Positions 6,981 to 15,265 are shown, counted from the stretch's first letter. The stretch: 39,835 nt of DNA from Mucilaginibacter sp. UR6-11 (GCF_020880695.1 NZ_JAJIWO010000012.1:1-39835); one strand, 5' to 3'. Notes: generated by a model from the sequence alone, not told the origin. Made by a program: numbers and translations.

Positions 6981-9900
6981 ATGAAAGACGGATTTGCAGG
7001 AAATATAGCTAAGACATTTATACAGTCAAAATTAACGATATTGTTAATGATCGCCTTTTTACTGATCGGCGGATACAGCACGTTCTTGATCCCGCGGGAG
7101 GAAGAACCCCAGATACAGGTGCCCATGGCTGATATTTTTATCGGCTACCCCGGCGCTTCGCCAAAAGACGTAGAAACCAAAGTCGCGGCGCCGATTGAAA
7201 AAATGATTTCGAATATCAAGGGCGTAGAATATGTCTATTCTACTTCCATGCAGGGACAGGCCATGGTAATTGCACAGTTTAATGTGGGCGAAGACGTGGA
7301 ACGTTCATTAGTAAAGCTGTACAGCGAACTGATGAAAAACATGGACAAAATGCCGCAGGGTGTTACACTGCCATTGATCAAAACCAGGGCTATTGATGAC
7401 GTTCCGGTGTTGGGCTTAACCCTTTGGAGCGATAAATACGACGATTACCAGTTGAAACAAATGGGCCAGGAGCTGGCTAATGAAATTAAGAAAATAAACG
7501 ATGTGTCCGATGTCAATATCATCGGTGGCCGTAACCGCGAGGTAAAAGTGCTGCTGGATAAAAATAAGATGGCGGAAAGCCAGGTGGACTTTTTATCGCT
7601 GAGCAAGCAGATACAGGGCAGTAATATGCAATTGCCGGGCGGTACGCTGCTGCAAAAAGACACTGCCTTCTCCGTGGAGACCGGAAACTTCCTCACTTCA
7701 TCAGATGATGTAGGCAATTTAGTGGTAGGCATTAACCAGCAGCAGCCGGTTTACCTGAAACAGATAGCCAAAGTTGCAGAAGGCGCTGAAACGCCGAATC
7801 AATATGTGCTTTTTGGCTACGGAAAAGCAGATGCTAAAAACCTCCAAACCTTTAAATCGAATTATCCGGCTATAACACTTTCTATCGCCAAGAAGAAAGG
7901 CGCTGACGCGATGAAACTGTCGGAACAGATCCTGGGTAAAGTGGAACATCTGAAAGCAAGCCTTTTGCCTAATGACGTTCACTTGACTGTCACCCGTAAC
8001 TATGGCGAAAGCGCCTCAGACAAGGTTGGTGAATTGTTGTTCCACCTTTTTATTGCCATTGTGGTTGTAACGGTGTTTGTAATGCTGGCCATGGGTTGGC
8101 GCGGTGGTTTGGTCGTATTTCTTTCTGTACCGGTCACCTTTGCGCTTACGTTGTTTGCCTATTACTTTATGCATTACACGCTTAACCGGATTACGCTGTT
8201 TGCGTTGGTGTTTATTACGGGTATTGTGGTCGATGATTCTATCATTATTGCTGAGAATATGCACCGGCACTTTAAGATGAAAAAACTGCCGCCACTGCAA
8301 GCCGCCATCTATGCCATTAACGAGGTAGGTAACCCTACGATCCTGGCAACTTTCACTGTTATCGCCGCCGTATTACCAATGGCCTTCGTGTCCGGCATGA
8401 TGGGGCCTTATATGAGCCCGATGCCGATCGGTGCTTCTATCGCCATGATCCTGTCGCTTATCGTTGCACTCACTTTAACACCATACCTGGGTTACATTTT
8501 TCTGCGCGAAAAAGAAAATCATGGTATTGCACACGGGGAAAACAAAACGAAATCACTGGAAGAAACCCGCATTTATAAAATATACCGCTCTTTCATCCAG
8601 CCTTTACTGGAAACCCGCTGGAAACGCTGGACGTTTATTCTCAGTACTGTAGTAATACTGTTCGCATCATTGTCCATGTTTTACACCAAAGCGGTCGCCG
8701 TTAAAATGCTGCCTTTTGATAACAAGAATGAGTTCCAGGTAGTGATCGATATGCCGGAGGGCACTACGCTCGAAAAGACACAAGCGGTTGCAAAAGACAT
8801 TGGTTCCTATGTTTCCGGCCAGGCACTCGTGCGAAATTATGAAACATATATCGGTACTTCAGCTCCCATCAGCTTCAACGGGCTGGTGCGCCATTACGAC
8901 CTTAGAAGAGGCGATAATGTAGCGGATATACAGGTTAACCTGGTAGATAAGGGCGACCGGAGCATTCAAAGCCACGGGATCGCTAAAGAAATGCGCGCCC
9001 CTATACAGGCTATTGCCCGAAAATATAACGCAAATGCGAAGATTGTGGAAGTGCCCCCGGGTCCGCCGGTACTGTCAACTTTAGTGGCCGAAATTTACGG
9101 CCCCGACTACCAGGAGCAGATAAAAGTGGCCCGCCAGGTAAAGGATTTGATGGTAAAAACCTCCAATGTGGTGGATATGGACTGGATGGTCGAAGATGAC
9201 CAGCCGGAATATCATATCGAAGTAAACAAGGAAAAGGCCATGCGTTATGGCATAGCCACGGCACAAATAGCAGCCACTGTTAACGCAGGCTTGTCTGATA
9301 TGCCGGTTGGCAACATTGCACAGCCCGCCGCTTATAATCAAACCGCGATTAAGCTGCAATTAAGCGATGCCGATAAAAGCAGCATAGATGATGTGCTGAA
9401 TTTGAAAGTGATAGGTATGCAGGGTAATGCCATACCTGTAAAGGACCTGGTTACCGTGACCCGGCAGATCAAGCCGAAGAGTATCTACCGAAAAAACCAA
9501 AAGGAAGTGGTTTATGTACTGGGCGATATGGCTGGTGACCTGGAAAGCCCATCCTATGCGATCTCTTACGTTTCCGATCATTTAAAAACGGTTACCGTTC
9601 CCAAAGGGTTCACATTGAAAGAGGAATATACCCATCAGCCGGAACTGGAGGATAATTACAGCCTGAAATGGGATGGCGAATGGCAGATCACTTTCGAGGT
9701 ATTCAGGGATCTGGGTATTGCGTTCGCGGTTGTGATCATTATGATCTATATCCTGATCGTAGGCTGGTTCCAGAATTTTATCGTGCCTTTGGTGATGTTA
9801 GCTGCAATACCGCTTTCATTGATAGGTATAGTACTTGGGCATTGGATGCTGCATGCGTATTTTACCGCGACCTCCATGATCGGGTTTATCGCCCTTGCAG

Positions 9901-10205
9901 GAGTAATGGTACGCAATTCCATACTCCTGATCGACTTTATAAACATCCGGCTGGATGAAGGCATCCCGTTAAAACAAGCCATTATTGAAGCAGGTGCGGT
10001 ACGTACTACTCCGATATTATTGACTGCCGGTGCCGTTGCTTTAGGGGCGGTGATCATTTTGTTTGACCCGATCTTCCAGGGGCTGGCGATTTCGTTGATG
10101 GGCGGTACGGTTACTTCTACCTTCCTTACCCTGATCGTAGTACCGCTGTTATACTTTAAGATGATGCGTAAAAAAACATTAACCCCTAAAAAATCTGAGT
10201 CATGA
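6981..10205 (+). CDS. RND efflux permease (AcrB/HAE1-like)
   Basis: A 1074-residue proton-driven inner-membrane pump. The N-terminal helix is followed by the porter-domain start PREEEPQIQVPMADIFIGYPG, and helix 4 carries the proton-relay pair in GIVVDD (D418, D419) where AcrB has D407/D408. That favours an HAE1-type relay over the CusA heavy-metal type. Twelve helices in two repeats are apparent; the second repeat includes GFIALAGVMVRNSILLIDFI. Length is normal for the family. The last bases overlap the next start codon (ATGA), so the PII-like gene is translationally coupled. The associated redox genes suggest a substrate linked to thiol or sulfur stress or a toxic small molecule, but this is inference. 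Confidence 0.93.
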   Translation: MKDGFAGNIAKTFIQSKLTILLMIAFLLIGGYSTFLIPREEEPQIQVPMADIFIGYPGASPKDVETKVAAPIEKMISNIKGVEYVYSTSMQGQAMVIAQFNVGEDVERSLVKLYSELMKNMDKMPQGVTLPLIKTRAIDDVPVLGLTLWSDKYDDYQLKQMGQELANEIKKINDVSDVNIIGGRNREVKVLLDKNKMAESQVDFLSLSKQIQGSNMQLPGGTLLQKDTAFSVETGNFLTSSDDVGNLVVGINQQQPVYLKQIAKVAEGAETPNQYVLFGYGKADAKNLQTFKSNYPAITLSIAKKKGADAMKLSEQILGKVEHLKASLLPNDVHLTVTRNYGESASDKVGELLFHLFIAIVVVTVFVMLAMGWRGGLVVFLSVPVTFALTLFAYYFMHYTLNRITLFALVFITGIVVDDSIIIAENMHRHFKMKKLPPLQAAIYAINEVGNPTILATFTVIAAVLPMAFVSGMMGPYMSPMPIGASIAMILSLIVALTLTPYLGYIFLREKENHGIAHGENKTKSLEETRIYKIYRSFIQPLLETRWKRWTFILSTVVILFASLSMFYTKAVAVKMLPFDNKNEFQVVIDMPEGTTLEKTQAVAKDIGSYVSGQALVRNYETYIGTSAPISFNGLVRHYDLRRGDNVADIQVNLVDKGDRSIQSHGIAKEMRAPIQAIARKYNANAKIVEVPPGPPVLSTLVAEIYGPDYQEQIKVARQVKDLMVKTSNVVDMDWMVEDDQPEYHIEVNKEKAMRYGIATAQIAATVNAGLSDMPVGNIAQPAAYNQTAIKLQLSDADKSSIDDVLNLKVIGMQGNAIPVKDLVTVTRQIKPKSIYRKNQKEVVYVLGDMAGDLESPSYAISYVSDHLKTVTVPKGFTLKEEYTHQPELEDNYSLKWDGEWQITFEVFRDLGIAFAVVIIMIYILIVGWFQNFIVPLVMLAAIPLSLIGIVLGHWMLHAYFTATSMIGFIALAGVMVRNSILLIDFINIRLDEGIPLKQAIIEAGAVRTTPILLTAGAVALGAVIILFDPIFQGLAISLMGGTVTSTFLTLIVVPLLYFKMMRKKTLTPKKSES

Positions 10206-10507
10206 AACTATTGGTAGTAACCTGCTTAAAAGAGTACCTGAAAGATGTATCAAAGCTATTCAAACAGTCAAATATTGATGTGTTCAGCACCAGTGAGATC
10301 ACCGGGCACCGGGATAGCGCACCGTCCAGCCTTTTGGAAGACTGGTTTGCCAGCGGTGGTGAAGATGTTAACGCGATGATGATCTTCACCGTTATCAGTG
10401 AACAGAATGCTGAACAGGGGATTAAACTGATCGAAAATTATAATAAAACTATTGAGGGAAACTTCCCGATCAGGGCATTTATCATGCCCGTAGAAAAATT
10501 TATATAA
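10202..10507 (+). CDS. PII-like small protein coupled to the RND permease
   Basis: A 101-residue protein with the ferredoxin-like beta-alpha-beta pattern of PII/CutA/DUF3240 relatives: an N-terminal strand MKLLVVTCLKEYLKDVSKLF, a variable T-loop-like segment (SEITGHRDSAPSSLLEDWFASGG), then MMIFTVISEQNAEQGIKLIENYN and a final strand FPIRAFIMPVEKFI. Small PII-like proteins accompany some RND pumps and other transporters and probably gate them allosterically. The ATGA overlap with the permease supports direct partnership in roughly equal amounts. The ligand is unknown. I see no uridylylation tyrosine motif, so it is not classical GlnB. Confidence 0.65.
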   Translation: MKLLVVTCLKEYLKDVSKLFKQSNIDVFSTSEITGHRDSAPSSLLEDWFASGGEDVNAMMIFTVISEQNAEQGIKLIENYNKTIEGNFPIRAFIMPVEKFI

Positions 10508-10518
10508 TCTTAAAGAAC

Positions 10519-10704
10519 ATGAAAGAACGAATCGTCCGTGCCGTTGCCGGCACCATGGTGTTAATCAGTGCAACGCTGGCTTATTCCGTAAATATTAGCT
10601 GGCTTTGGCTGGGGGTGTTTGTGGGGTTCAACCTCCTGCAATCCGCCTTTACAAGGTTCTGCCCGCTGGAGTTGATCTTAAAGGCAGCAGGCGTTAAAGA
10701 TTAA
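10519..10704 (+). CDS. DUF2892 (YgaP-like) small membrane protein
   Basis: A 61-residue protein with the DUF2892 pattern: an N-terminal ERIVRAVAG motif, two hydrophobic helices and the characteristic FTRFCPLELILKAAGVK ending with a single Cys. The same domain forms the membrane part of the rhodanese YgaP, so DUF2892 proteins are linked to sulfur or thiol handling. It starts 11 bp after the PII-like gene, so it belongs to the efflux operon. A second DUF2892 gene lies at 12484. Exact function unknown. Confidence 0.85.
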   Translation: MKERIVRAVAGTMVLISATLAYSVNISWLWLGVFVGFNLLQSAFTRFCPLELILKAAGVKD

Positions 10705-10818
10705 AGATTGTATTGCCGGTCGTTTAGCAAATGCCCGGTGACTCCAATGAAAATTTTGCCTGTTAACGGTCATTTATCTTTCCTCAAAACCAGTATAAAT
10801 TCGTCATTTACGCATCAT

Positions 10819-11265
10819 ATGGAACCGCACTATTATAATGTAGAAGTAAACTGGAATACCGAACGCAAAGGCGTTATGTGTTCTCCGGAATTAAGTAAAG
10901 AATCAGGGAATTGTATTGAAGTCGCAACACCTCCCGAGTTCCCAAAAGGCATGCCCGGGATATGGTCGCCCGAACATTTGTTAACCGCTGCGGTAAGCAG
11001 CTGTTTAATGACCACATTTTTAGCTGTCGCTGAAAATTCAAAATTGGCCTTCGTCAGTTTCCATTGTAAATCAGCAGGGAAACTGGAACAGGTGGACGGA
11101 AAATTCATGATGAGCGAAATTGTCCTTGAGCCGACGGTCACGATTGCCGATGAAAAAGACAGGGAAAGAGCGGAAAGGGTGCTGCAGAAATCAGAAACGG
11201 CCTGCCTGATCTCCAATTCCGTAAAATCCAAAATCACGATGGTCCCTACTATAATAGTTCAATAA
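10819..11265 (+). CDS. OsmC-family thiol peroxidase-like protein
   Basis: A 148-residue OsmC/Ohr-type protein expected to reduce organic hydroperoxides or act on persulfides in the cytoplasm. The ATG at 10819 is preferred: it starts right before the first conserved strand (HYYNVEVNWN), and upstream in-frame sequence has no family likeness. The two family cysteines are C62 in AAVSSCLMTTFL and C129 in ETACLISNSVKS, at the usual spacing. GIWSPEHLLTAAVSSC is a strong signature. The gene lies 114 bp after the DUF2892 gene on the same strand, so it could be read through from the efflux operon or have its own promoter; I could not find a clear box. Confidence 0.88.
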   Translation: MEPHYYNVEVNWNTERKGVMCSPELSKESGNCIEVATPPEFPKGMPGIWSPEHLLTAAVSSCLMTTFLAVAENSKLAFVSFHCKSAGKLEQVDGKFMMSEIVLEPTVTIADEKDRERAERVLQKSETACLISNSVKSKITMVPTIIVQ

Positions 11266-11360
11266 AAGCGCATGAACTCATTGGTTGGCCGGAATGGTAA
11301 CAGCGTGAGCCGGAACGAACCCGTTTGCTGCTGATTGATATTTCGCAGACCTTGGGCATG

Positions 11361-11405
11361 TGTAACCTTTGTTACCAACTCCCGGAATATCAGGCTTTAT
11401 CTTTG
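11361..11405 (+). promoter_or_regulatory. Crp/Fnr-type promoter of the rhodanese-regulator operon
   Basis: TGTAACCTTTGTTACC (11361-11376) is centred 29.5 bp upstream of TATCTTTG (11398-11405), a perfect TAnnTTTG box. The start codon at 11411 follows so closely that the mRNA should have almost no leader. As the operon encodes the Crp/Fnr regulator itself, this would be an autoregulated promoter. Confidence 0.7.
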
Positions 11406-11410
11406 CCTGC

Positions 11411-11719
11411 ATGAACATATTCAAACAACTATTCGGTGGCGGGACAGCGCCCGACCTGGCCGGACTTATTAAAGAGAGAGCCTTTGTAGTAGACGTGCGC
11501 ACCCCCGGGGAGTTTGCCGGCGGCCATGCCAAAGGCTCCGTCAACATTCCGCTGGATCAGGTAGTGGCTCAACTGTCTAAGTTTAGAAATAAAAACAATA
11601 TTATCGTGTGCTGCCTGAGCGGCGGCAGAAGCGGGCAAGCAAAAACTATTTTGGAAAAGAACGGCATTACGAATGTTATCAACGGCGGGAGCTGGAATAA
11701 TGTGGCTCAATACTGCTAA
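11411..11719 (+). CDS. Single-domain rhodanese
   Basis: A 102-residue sulfurtransferase. The rhodanese core is complete: AFVVDVRTPGEFAGGHAKGSVNIPLD, the active-site loop C68-L-S-G-G-R73-S, and the ending NVINGGSWNNV. C68 would carry the persulfide; C67 sits next to it. The ATG at 11411 is chosen because the in-frame upstream TTG lies inside the promoter palindrome. The protein has no signal peptide and is cytoplasmic, and it resembles the PspE/GlpE-size enzymes fused to DUF2892 in YgaP. It is 9 bp upstream of the crp/fnr gene, so the two are co-expressed. Confidence 0.92.
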   Translation: MNIFKQLFGGGTAPDLAGLIKERAFVVDVRTPGEFAGGHAKGSVNIPLDQVVAQLSKFRNKNNIIVCCLSGGRSGQAKTILEKNGITNVINGGSWNNVAQYC

Positions 11720-11728
11720 CTTAGCTGC

Positions 11729-12364
11729 ATGGATGAATCCGCAAACTTTGCTTTTCAATTTGAACCGGCCCTGATCCAGGAAATAGAGGAGTTTGGTGAA
11801 TTACGGTCATTCAAAGACGGTGAACTCGTTATGGACTACGGAAAGTATATCCGTATGATGCCGCTTGTGGTAAAGGGCACTTTGAAGGTGTTAAAAAAGG
11901 ACGATAACGGTAACGAGATTTTGTTGTACTACCTTTCCAGCAGTGAAACTTGTTCTATGGCCTATAGCTGTTGCCTGGAAGAAAAAAAGAGCGAGGTTAA
12001 AGCTATTGCCGAAGGTGACCTTCAAATTATTGCCATCCCTCATAATAAGCTGGATGAGTGGCTATGCAAATACCCGAGCTGGAAGAATTATATTATGCGG
12101 AGCTTTAATGAACGTTTCTCTGAAATGTTAAAGTCTATAGAAAGCATTGCCTTTCATAAACTGGACGACCGGCTCATCGCTTATCTGAAAGAAAGGAAAA
12201 GGCTATCTGGCTCCAGCGTGATCAAAGCTTCCCATTACCAGATCGCTGATGAGCTGGCCACCTCCCGTGTTGTTATTTCCCGGTTACTTAAGATCCTGGA
12301 AAATAATGGTAAGATCTTATTATACCGCAATGAGATCAAGTTGCTGCAGGACTTCGATTCTTAA
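11729..12364 (+). CDS. Crp/Fnr-family transcriptional regulator
   Basis: A 211-residue regulator with an N-terminal cyclic-nucleotide-binding-like barrel, a dimer helix (about residues 115-135) and a C-terminal winged helix (YQIADELATSRVVISRLLKILENNGKI). It lacks the N-terminal Cys cluster of FNR. It has a cysteine group inside the barrel, C75, C81 and C82 (ETCSMAYSCC), which is common in Bacteroidota Crp homologues and could sense redox or reactive sulfur. It follows the rhodanese gene by 9 bp. Three GTAACnnnnGTTAC palindromes in the island, one before its own operon, are its likely targets, activating the efflux, rhodanese and DUF2892-TlpA operons. Confidence 0.9.
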   Translation: MDESANFAFQFEPALIQEIEEFGELRSFKDGELVMDYGKYIRMMPLVVKGTLKVLKKDDNGNEILLYYLSSSETCSMAYSCCLEEKKSEVKAIAEGDLQIIAIPHNKLDEWLCKYPSWKNYIMRSFNERFSEMLKSIESIAFHKLDDRLIAYLKERKRLSGSSVIKASHYQIADELATSRVVISRLLKILENNGKILLYRNEIKLLQDFDS

Positions 12365-12423
12365 TTATTGTTTCTGATAAATAACCGGGACAATTGATCA
12401 AATAAGACCGGGATCATTTTTTA

Positions 12424-12468
12424 TGTAACATTTGTTACCGATCAGGGCTTTCTTAACTGCTAATTTTA
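12424..12468 (+). promoter_or_regulatory. Crp/Fnr-type promoter of the DUF2892-TlpA operon
   Basis: TGTAACATTTGTTACC (12424-12439) is centred 29.5 bp upstream of TAATTTTA (12461-12468), which differs from TAnnTTTG only at the last position. The identical spacing in three promoters is strong evidence that these are functional activator sites. The weaker -7 box would make this promoter more dependent on the activator. Confidence 0.65.
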
Positions 12469-12483
12469 ATAAAAAATACAGTT

Positions 12484-12693
12484 ATGAAAAAGAACATGGG
12501 AGGTCTTGACCGTACGTTGCGGGTCCTGGCTGCAATAGCGATAATTGTTTTATATTACACTGGAATACTATCCGGCACGGTCGCAATAATTCTATTGGTG
12601 CTTGCTGCCGTTTTTATTTTAACCAGCTTCATCAGTTTTTGTCCCTTGTATTATCCTTTTGGGTTTACTACTAAAAAGCCCGGGAGGAATTAA
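12484..12693 (+). CDS. DUF2892 small membrane protein (second copy)
   Basis: A 69-residue protein of the DUF2892 family: the N-terminal MKKNMGGLDRTLRVLAA signature, two hydrophobic helices (about 14-30 and 35-52) and the conserved ISFCPLYYPFGF loop with one cysteine. It is more like the stand-alone DUF2892 proteins than the permease-linked copy at 10519. It lies 13 bp upstream of the TlpA gene, so a membrane thiol-relay role together with TlpA is plausible but unproven. A Crp/Fnr-type promoter directly precedes it. Confidence 0.88.
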   Translation: MKKNMGGLDRTLRVLAAIAIIVLYYTGILSGTVAIILLVLAAVFILTSFISFCPLYYPFGFTTKKPGRN

Positions 12694-12706
12694 TTTCCTG
12701 ATAAAT

Positions 12707-13303
12707 TTGAAAGCTAGACGCAAAAAATTAACGATTGCTAATATCCTGAACGGTCTGTTGATCGTAGGCGTTTTAGCTTTGATTTTTAATCCAACTGCTA
12801 AGGCGATATTCATTCGCGGCTTAATGAAAATTGGTTTATTCCAACCCCAGTTATCGCGGCCTGCAAACGATAAAAAAGGCAATACCCTGCCTGATATCAG
12901 TTTTCAGGATGCTGACGGACGAATCTTAAATCTGTCAGATCAAAAAGGTAAGGTAATATTTATCAGTTTTTGGGCAACCTGGTGCCCTCCCTGTATTGCT
13001 GAGATGCCATCGATCAATCAATTATATATTCAATTCCGTGCCAATCCGAATATGATGATCATATCCGTGGATGGGGATAGCGATTTTAGAAAATCACTGC
13101 CTTTCATAAAAAAGAACGACTTCATTTTACCTGTTTACAAGGTCTTGGGACAAATAACTGAAAGCCTGCAGTCAAATACGATTCCGACTACGCTCATTAT
13201 TGATAAGTCCGGCAGGATCGTCTTTCGGCACCAAGGCGCTGCCGACTATACGAATAAAGAATTCATCAAATATTTATCAGGCCTCAGTTTTGCTAAGCAG
13301 TAG
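12707..13303 (+). CDS. TlpA-like membrane-anchored thioredoxin (copy 2)
   Basis: A 198-residue paralogue of the TlpA protein on the other side of the efflux operon. The N-terminal anchor (about residues 9-27) is followed by a thioredoxin fold with FWATWC93-P-P-C96 and the cis-proline loop TIPTTLIIDKSG. The TTG at 12707 is taken as start: it follows the GGGAGG at 12682-12687 and gives the same length as the paralogue, whereas an earlier in-frame TTG would overlap the DUF2892 gene and lacks such a site. It is expected to keep envelope thiols reduced. The gene is co-transcribed with the DUF2892 gene from a Crp/Fnr-type promoter, unlike copy 1, so the copies are probably used under different conditions. 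Confidence 0.82.
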   Translation: MKARRKKLTIANILNGLLIVGVLALIFNPTAKAIFIRGLMKIGLFQPQLSRPANDKKGNTLPDISFQDADGRILNLSDQKGKVIFISFWATWCPPCIAEMPSINQLYIQFRANPNMMIISVDGDSDFRKSLPFIKKNDFILPVYKVLGQITESLQSNTIPTTLIIDKSGRIVFRHQGAADYTNKEFIKYLSGLSFAKQ

Positions 13304-13417
13304 CCGAAATAGGGTTGATTAAAATGACTTCCCGTAACTACAACAATTAGCTGCAAAAATGTTTAATATTTTCCAAAGTGATAAGCCAGACCTAAAGTGA
13401 ATTACGCACCAAAAGTG

Positions 13418-13439
13418 TAGGGCAGTTCTTAGCGCCCTA
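13418..13439 (+). terminator. Weak hairpin downstream of the TlpA gene
   Basis: TAGGGC (13418-13423) pairs with GCCCTA (13434-13439) around a 10-nt loop. The tail is AT-rich but not a true T run. It may end the DUF2892-TlpA transcript. The rest of the gap to the tandem repeats (13304-13444) holds nothing recognisable. Confidence 0.35.
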
Positions 13440-13444
13440 TTATT

Positions 13445-13540
13445 TATAATCATTGTTTTAATATATTTATATATAATTGTTTTGGTGCATTTATATATAA
13501 TTGTTTTATTACATTTGTTTATAATTGTTTTATTACATTA
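13445..13540. repeat. Four tandem 24-bp repeats, probable operator array of the Fic gene
   Basis: Four consecutive 24-bp units (13445, 13469, 13493, 13517) share the core ATAATTGTTTTATTACATT; the first two units are more diverged in the last third. They end 7 bp before the Fic start codon, so they cover the promoter. The period of 24 bp is close to the footprint of a dimeric regulator. AbiEi antitoxins bind about 23-bp repeats at their own promoter, so autoregulation by the AbiEi-like N-terminus of the Fic protein is a reasonable inference. There are no spacers between units, so it is not a CRISPR array. Confidence 0.7.
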
Positions 13541-13547
13541 AGTTAGA

Positions 13548-15110
13548 ATGGCAACACCGAGAGAAAGACTGGTAGAAGCGCTAACGGTGCTAAAAGACCT
13601 ACAGGACAAAGGCGTGAACGCGGTCCATACCTCCGAGATCCCGAAAAGCTCAATTCGTACACTGCTGGTAAAAAAAGGGTTTCTTAAAGAGATCATAAAA
13701 GGGTGGTATATACCGGTAGATCCTACAGAACGGCCGGGCGACAGTACTTCCTGGTATACTTCCTATTGGGAATTTTGCGTCAAATTCCTGGAGTATAAAT
13801 ATGGGGCGCAATGGTGCATCTCTGCCGAACAATCTTTACAGTTACATGCGGGTAACTATACAGTTCCCCTCCAACTGATCATAAAATCACCCCAAGCCAA
13901 CAATACGCTGACCAATTTACCTTTTAACACAACTTTATTCAATCTTAAAGCAGAACTTCCTCAAGCAGGATTAAGAATGGAACAAAACGGGATTAGGATG
14001 TATACCCTTGCTGGAGCACTAATTTACGCCTCGGCCAATACCTATGCACGAAACCCGATCGATGCGCGAACGGCAGCTTCATTGATCCGGGATGCTTCTG
14101 AATTATTGCCGGTGCTTTTGGATAATGGTCATACCTCTATAGCAGGTAGACTAGCAGGCGCTTTCAGAAATATGGGACGCGACCGTATTGCTGACAATAT
14201 TCTTGGGGCCATGCGTTCTGCAGATTATAATGTGCGCGAGTCCGATCCTTTTGTAGAGAAGATCGAAGTAAAATTGTCAAGCAGGGAAAGATCGCCCTAT
14301 GCTAACCGCCTTCGGTTAATGTGGCAAATGATGCGTCCATCGGTAATCCGGCTGTTCCCCCCAGCCCCCGGGATACCTAAAGATAAAGAAGCTTACCTGA
14401 AACATATCGATGACGTTTTCATTACGGACGCTTACCATTCTTTGTCAATTGAACGTTACCGCGTAACACCCGAACTCATCGAAAGGGTGAGCAGCGGTAC
14501 ATGGGATAAAGATTCAAACCCGGAAGATCAAAAACAAAAAGATGCCATGGCGGCAAGGGGTTACTGGCAGGCCTTTCAAAAAGTGAAAGACACGGTCAGT
14601 TTGATCCTGAGTGGGAAAAACCCGGGTAAACAAACTGATACGGACCAACCTGGATGGTATCGTGAGCTTTTTTCGCCTAACGTTGCCGCGGGTATTCTGA
14701 AAGCCTCGGATCTGGCAGGTTACCGTAATAATCAGGTCTATATTACCAGCTCAAAACACATACCGTTGAACGTAGATGCCGTGCGGGACGTTATGCCGGT
14801 ATTTTTTGAATTATTAGAAGAAGAACAAGAGGCTTCAGTACGCGCAGTACTGGGCCATTTCCTATTCGGTTTCATCCACCCTTATATGGACGGCAACGGA
14901 CGCGTCGCGCGTTTTTTAATGAACGCAATGTTGGCATCGGGCGGTTATCCATGGACGGTTATCCCGGTAGAGCAAAGAAACGCCTATATGGCCGCGCTTG
15001 AAAAAGCAAGTACAGAACGGGATATTGAACCTTTTGCTAAATTTCTGGCCCATTTGGTGGAGCAGGAAATGAAGGGGAAACCCGAGGCTCGTCTTCCTAA
15101 AGAGGAATAA
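13548..15110 (+). CDS. Fic-domain AMP-transferase with AbiEi-like N-terminus
   Basis: A 520-residue two-part protein. Residues about 1-190 resemble AbiEi-type antitoxins: a winged helix (IRTLLVKKGFLKEIIKGWYIP) followed by a mixed domain. The C-terminal part (about 290-505) is a Fic domain with the full catalytic motif H444-P-Y-M-D-G-N-G-R, so it should transfer AMP (or another nucleotide) to target proteins. A class II-like inhibitory helix lies before it (YHSLSIERYR, E302), but the residue after the glutamate is Arg instead of the usual Gly/Asn. The protein probably represses its own promoter through the four 24-bp repeats just upstream. It could be a self-contained toxin-antitoxin or defence-type protein. 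Targets are unknown. Confidence 0.82.
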   Translation: MATPRERLVEALTVLKDLQDKGVNAVHTSEIPKSSIRTLLVKKGFLKEIIKGWYIPVDPTERPGDSTSWYTSYWEFCVKFLEYKYGAQWCISAEQSLQLHAGNYTVPLQLIIKSPQANNTLTNLPFNTTLFNLKAELPQAGLRMEQNGIRMYTLAGALIYASANTYARNPIDARTAASLIRDASELLPVLLDNGHTSIAGRLAGAFRNMGRDRIADNILGAMRSADYNVRESDPFVEKIEVKLSSRERSPYANRLRLMWQMMRPSVIRLFPPAPGIPKDKEAYLKHIDDVFITDAYHSLSIERYRVTPELIERVSSGTWDKDSNPEDQKQKDAMAARGYWQAFQKVKDTVSLILSGKNPGKQTDTDQPGWYRELFSPNVAAGILKASDLAGYRNNQVYITSSKHIPLNVDAVRDVMPVFFELLEEEQEASVRAVLGHFLFGFIHPYMDGNGRVARFLMNAMLASGGYPWTVIPVEQRNAYMAALEKASTERDIEPFAKFLAHLVEQEMKGKPEARLPKEE

Positions 15111-15202
15111 ATCAATGTTGATCTGATAAAGGTCAGAAGCAAGTTCGTCATTATTAGTCCTCCAGATAAGCTCCGGTTATTATGACAAGCCCAACAATTT
15201 AT

Positions 15203-15231
15203 AATTTATAATTTTTAAAAAATTATAAATT
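15203..15231. repeat. 29-bp AT-rich inverted repeat
   Basis: AATTTATAATTTTT and its exact complement flank a single A. It lies about 90 bp after the Fic stop codon. It may form a cruciform or end the Fic transcript, but there is no GC-rich stem. Confidence 0.5.
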
Positions 15232-15265
15232 AGACGTAAAAATTTGCCTTTTCAATCGAAAAAGC

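Noticed and set aside
13445..13540. Tandem 24-bp repeats as a CRISPR array
   Set aside because: Units are adjacent without spacers, and no cas-like gene is present.
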